Below, piece after piece: positions 61,734 through 64,000 of a stretch of 64,000 bases of DNA. Within the stretch, counting starts at the first letter, position 1; each line of letters starts with the position of its first letter. The stretch spans positions 87,866 to 151,865 of the forward strand of contig CAMCWC010000010.1 in the NCBI GenBank assembly GCA_945882415.1, written 5' to 3'. The notes beneath the pieces were generated by a model. The model was not told the DNA's origin and did not search any database. It was given only the letters and a program-made list of their open reading frames with translations. The translations under genes and the position numbers were made by a program. Origin of the DNA: Chthonomonas calidirosea. Its GTDB lineage: Bacteria; Armatimonadota; Fimbriimonadia; Fimbriimonadales; Fimbriimonadaceae.

Positions 61734-61985
61734 CTATTCGAACAAGGCGTCGTACTCTTCCTTAGGGATTCGTTTTCCGCGCACGTCAGGCGGAAGTTTG
61801 GACCAGACGTCCCTCTCAAGGTCGTCACGAATCTTCTGCCAGCGCTCCTCTAAGCTCGGCAAGTCAAGCTGCTTCTGGCGATCCACGAGTGCTTTGCGTA
61901 TCGCCTCGGTTTTCGTCTCACCGGTCGCGCGAGCAATCTCGGTCGCGAGCCGTTCGACCTCGGCATTCTTGATGTTCAGAGCCAT
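61734..61985 (-). CDS. vapB: VapB-type antitoxin (PSK/Rv0623-like)
   Basis: 83 residues. The N-terminal ribbon-helix-like part (MALNIKNAEVERLATEIARA, then TGETKTEAIRKALVDR) binds DNA. The C-terminal half (LPPDVRGKRIPKEEYDALF) should wrap the toxin. Together with vapC it forms a toxin-antitoxin operon inserted in the middle of the pilus region. No ribosome-binding site is seen before the ATG. Confidence 0.88.
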   Translation of the reverse strand: MALNIKNAEVERLATEIARATGETKTEAIRKALVDRQKQLDLPSLEERWQKIRDDLERDVWSKLPPDVRGKRIPKEEYDALFE

Positions 61986-62048
61986 GGTGTAATTTTGACG
62001 GACTCTACCATTGCTAGGTTTCGTCGCATTTCAAGGGATAAAAACAAA

Positions 62049-62078
62049 AAAGCCCCTTCGCTTTCGCGAAGGGGCTTT
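62049..62078 (-). terminator. Intrinsic terminator after pilC
   Basis: A perfect 13-bp stem, AAAGCCCCTTCGC with GCGAAGGGGCTTT, has a TTTC loop and is followed on the minus strand by TTTTTGTTTTTATCCC. It lies 14 bases after the pilC stop and separates pilC from vapBC. Confidence 0.95.
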
Positions 62079-62091
62079 CGAGAGTTTCCTC

Positions 62092-63321
62092 TTACTCGTC
62101 CGAGTCGCCGCCCGACAGTTTCGAGATAACGTCGACCAGCGGAAGGAACATGGCGACAACGATGAATCCAACGACGAATCCAAGCGAAACGATCATGATC
62201 GGTTCGATGGCCGCCGTCAGCGATGCAAGGGTTGCTTCAACCTCCGCGTCGTAGAAGTCCGCGATTTTCTGCAACATGAAGTCGAGCGATCCGGATTCTT
62301 CTCCGACGCCGATCATGTGAACGACCATCGGCGGGAACAGCTTGGAAGCCTCCAGCGGGTCGCCAATTCGGTCTCCTTCTCGGATACGGGCTCGGGCTTC
62401 CATCAGGGCGTCCGCCATGATCGAGTTTCCAACCGTACCGGCAACCGTTTCCATGGCCTGCAAGATCGGCACACCGGAGGTGAGCAGGGTGCCCATCGTT
62501 CGGCTAAACCGGGTCATACACACCTTGTGGTGCAACTTGCCAAAGACCGGAATTTTCAGTTTGACGCGGTCCATAACGCGACGACCGAATCGGGTTGAAG
62601 TGAAAATCTTGTTGGCAACAACGATGGCCACGATTCCGACCAAGATCATCCAACCTCGGTACTGAATGACGTTCGAGATGTCGATCAGAAGCTTCGTTGG
62701 TGCCGGAAGGTCATCTGCCTTCAGTCCCAAGTCGGTAAGAATGGCCGACCACTGCGGAACGAACCAAGCAACCAAGAAGGTTACGATGCCAACCGACATG
62801 ATCGCAACCAGAATCGGGTACGTCATGGCCGACTTCACCTTTCGGCGGAGTTCCACGTCCTTTTCCAAGAACGTCGAAAGTCGCTGCAGGGACTCTTCCA
62901 AAACACCACCAACTTCACCGGCTTTAATCAAACCGATAAACAGGTTATTGAAGCATCGAGGGTGTCGCTGCATAGCTCGAGAAAGGCTTTCGCCTCCTTC
63001 AACGCGTTCACCAATGTCGGCAAGAATTTTCTTGAGCTTCGGATCCTGAGTCTGCCGACCCAATACGTCGAGACAGCGGACCAAAGACACACCAGCATCA
63101 ACCATCGTCGAGAACTGCCGGCAAAAGACGGACAGGTGGCCAAGCTTGACCTTTCCGTAGTTCTTCTGCTTAGCCGATTTCGACTTGATCATCGTGACCT
63201 CGGTGATCACGAATCCCTGTTCATCAAACCTTTTACGCAGAATGTCTTCGCTTTCTGCGTCGGCGGTTCCCTTTTGGAGTCCGCCGGTGGCGTCCCTAAA
63301 TGTGTAGCTGAATACTGGCAT
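62092..63321 (-). CDS. pilC: PilC/GspF inner-membrane platform protein
   Basis: 409 residues. N-terminal MPVFSYTFRDATGGLQKGTA, then two T2SSF repeats (FCRQFSTMVDAGVSLVRCLD and FSRTMGTLLTSGVPILQAME) and three membrane helices, including ILVAIMSVGIVTFLVAWFV and IMIVSLGFVVGFIVVAMFL. It couples the motor ATPases to the pilus base. GGAG seven bases before ATG 63321 supports the start. Located between pilT upstream and a strong terminator. Confidence 0.96.
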   Translation of the reverse strand: MPVFSYTFRDATGGLQKGTADAESEDILRKRFDEQGFVITEVTMIKSKSAKQKNYGKVKLGHLSVFCRQFSTMVDAGVSLVRCLDVLGRQTQDPKLKKILADIGERVEGGESLSRAMQRHPRCFNNLFIGLIKAGEVGGVLEESLQRLSTFLEKDVELRRKVKSAMTYPILVAIMSVGIVTFLVAWFVPQWSAILTDLGLKADDLPAPTKLLIDISNVIQYRGWMILVGIVAIVVANKIFTSTRFGRRVMDRVKLKIPVFGKLHHKVCMTRFSRTMGTLLTSGVPILQAMETVAGTVGNSIMADALMEARARIREGDRIGDPLEASKLFPPMVVHMIGVGEESGSLDFMLQKIADFYDAEVEATLASLTAAIEPIMIVSLGFVVGFIVVAMFLPLVDVISKLSGGDSDE

Positions 63322-63377
63322 TTTCTATCTCCACTCTTAAACTTGGCTTTCTTGTCCTGGTCTTCCTGAAAAAGGAA

Positions 63378-64000
63378 TTACCTTCCACGCGAAGGTGGCG
63401 CGCCGGGGAGTCCGGAGCCGCCTGGGCCTGTTCCGGAAGCCGGGGTGTTGAGCATCTTCGTAAGCTCTTCCTTGTTCGAACATCGCGCATAGGCGTCGTC
63501 GAGCGAGATGAGTCCCTTCAGATACAGATCACGCAAACACTGGTCCATGGTGAACATTCCCATCGAACCGCTGGTTTGAATCATGGACGGAATCTGGTGG
63601 GTCTTCGCTTCTCGGATGAGGTTGCGAATTGCCGGAGATGCGATCATGACCTCGTTCGCTGGAACTCGACCGGGCTTTCCAAGTCGCGGCATGAGCTGCT
63701 GCGAGATGATGGCCACGATGTTGTTCGAAAGCTGAACGCGAATCTGCTCCTGCTGTCCTGGCGGGAAAACGTCGATCATACGGTCGATCGATTCGGCCGC
63801 CGTATTGGTGTGCAGAGTAGCAAAAACCAAGTGACCGGTTTCTGCTGCGGTAATCGCCAAACCGATCGTTTCAACGTCTCGCATTTCACCGACCAGCAGG
63901 ATGTCTGGGTCTTCTCGAAGCGAACCGCGAAGCGCGTTCAAAAAGCTTCGCGTGTCCGAACCGACTTCGCGCTGGTTGATGATGCACTTCTTGTGCTCGT
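63378..64000 (-). CDS. pilT: PilT retraction ATPase, 3' part (gene continues beyond window)
   Basis: The reading frame enters from the window edge with HKKCIINQREVGSDTRSFLN, the Asp box of PilT-type ATPases, then LREDPDILLVGEMRD (Walker B and His box region) and LHTNTAAESIDRMIDVFP. The C-terminal AIRNLIREAKTHQIPSMIQ is the AIRNLIRE retraction motif. Walker A and the N-terminal PAS-like domain lie outside. A ~25-residue Gly/Pro tail (GTGPGGSGLPGAPPSRGR) ends it. It powers pilus retraction by ATP hydrolysis on PilC. Confidence 0.94.
   Translation of the reverse strand, partial: EHKKCIINQREVGSDTRSFLNALRGSLREDPDILLVGEMRDVETIGLAITAAETGHLVFATLHTNTAAESIDRMIDVFPPGQQEQIRVQLSNNIVAIISQQLMPRLGKPGRVPANEVMIASPAIRNLIREAKTHQIPSMIQTSGSMGMFTMDQCLRDLYLKGLISLDDAYARCSNKEELTKMLNTPASGTGPGGSGLPGAPPSRGR

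Overview
The window reads as a chromosomal segment of a diderm, GC-rich bacterium. The complete type IV pilus set with a PilQ secretin, TolC and RND efflux, lipoproteins and a KdsD-type isomerase all imply an outer membrane. Many secreted DNRLRE, PQQ-like and Gly-rich proteins, very large pilus-linked proteins and a PASTA kinase beside rpe and ribD are reminiscent of Armatimonadota (Fimbriimonas-like). That placement is an inference from gene content, not from a search. Nearly every base is coding: the longest gene-free stretches are about 130 to 190 bases, and no stretch over 300 bases lacks a gene. I saw no rRNA, CRISPR array, prophage or insertion sequence.

Layout. 1-4683: a secreted HEAT-repeat protein (cut by the window edge), mtnP, a BtuF-like lipoprotein and an outer-membrane-like protein. 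4752-4827: tRNA-Trp. 4868-8199: an ECF sigma/anti-sigma pair, an unknown gene and a membrane class III cyclase-like protein. 8333-9559: an unusual cytochrome b/cytochrome c fusion on the plus strand. 9568-11188: two related lipoproteins. 11244-13980: cdd and mutS2. 14069-14701: a DNRLRE protein. 14685-23424: an apparent efflux operon (AbrB-like regulator, TolC, adaptor, RND pump, P1B-4 metal ATPase). 23530-24684: rplU-rpmA and a divergent rpsR. 24681-29346: kdsD, arginase, pdxT, a copper-amine-oxidase-N-like protein and ribD. 29330-33718: a tightly overlapped aroK-aroB-small membrane protein-PASTA pseudokinase-rpe-small membrane protein-ribD run. 33770-39898: pilM-N-O-P-(STN protein)-pilQ. 40080-61168: pilD, prepilins and two giant secreted propeller proteins. 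61336-61985: vapBC. 62092-64000: pilC and the 3' part of pilT.

How it fits together. Most of the second half builds one machine. PilT retracts, PilC is the platform, PilD processes prepilins, PilM/N/O/P align the machine with the PilQ secretin, and a set of oversized minor-pilin-like proteins plus two giant beta-propeller proteins probably forms a tip or adhesin complex. The order pilMNOPQ-aroK-aroB matches the arrangement known from gammaproteobacteria.

The strongest oddities are the giant minor pilins and propeller proteins, the Gly/Pro-rich low-complexity segments shared by PilN, PilO, PilP, the STN protein and PilQ, and a PASTA kinase that has lost key catalytic residues. A cytochrome b that keeps only one haem's ligands and an RND pump with four additional membrane helices also stand out. 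Several genes appear to be leaderless, and TTG starts with TTGA overlaps recur.
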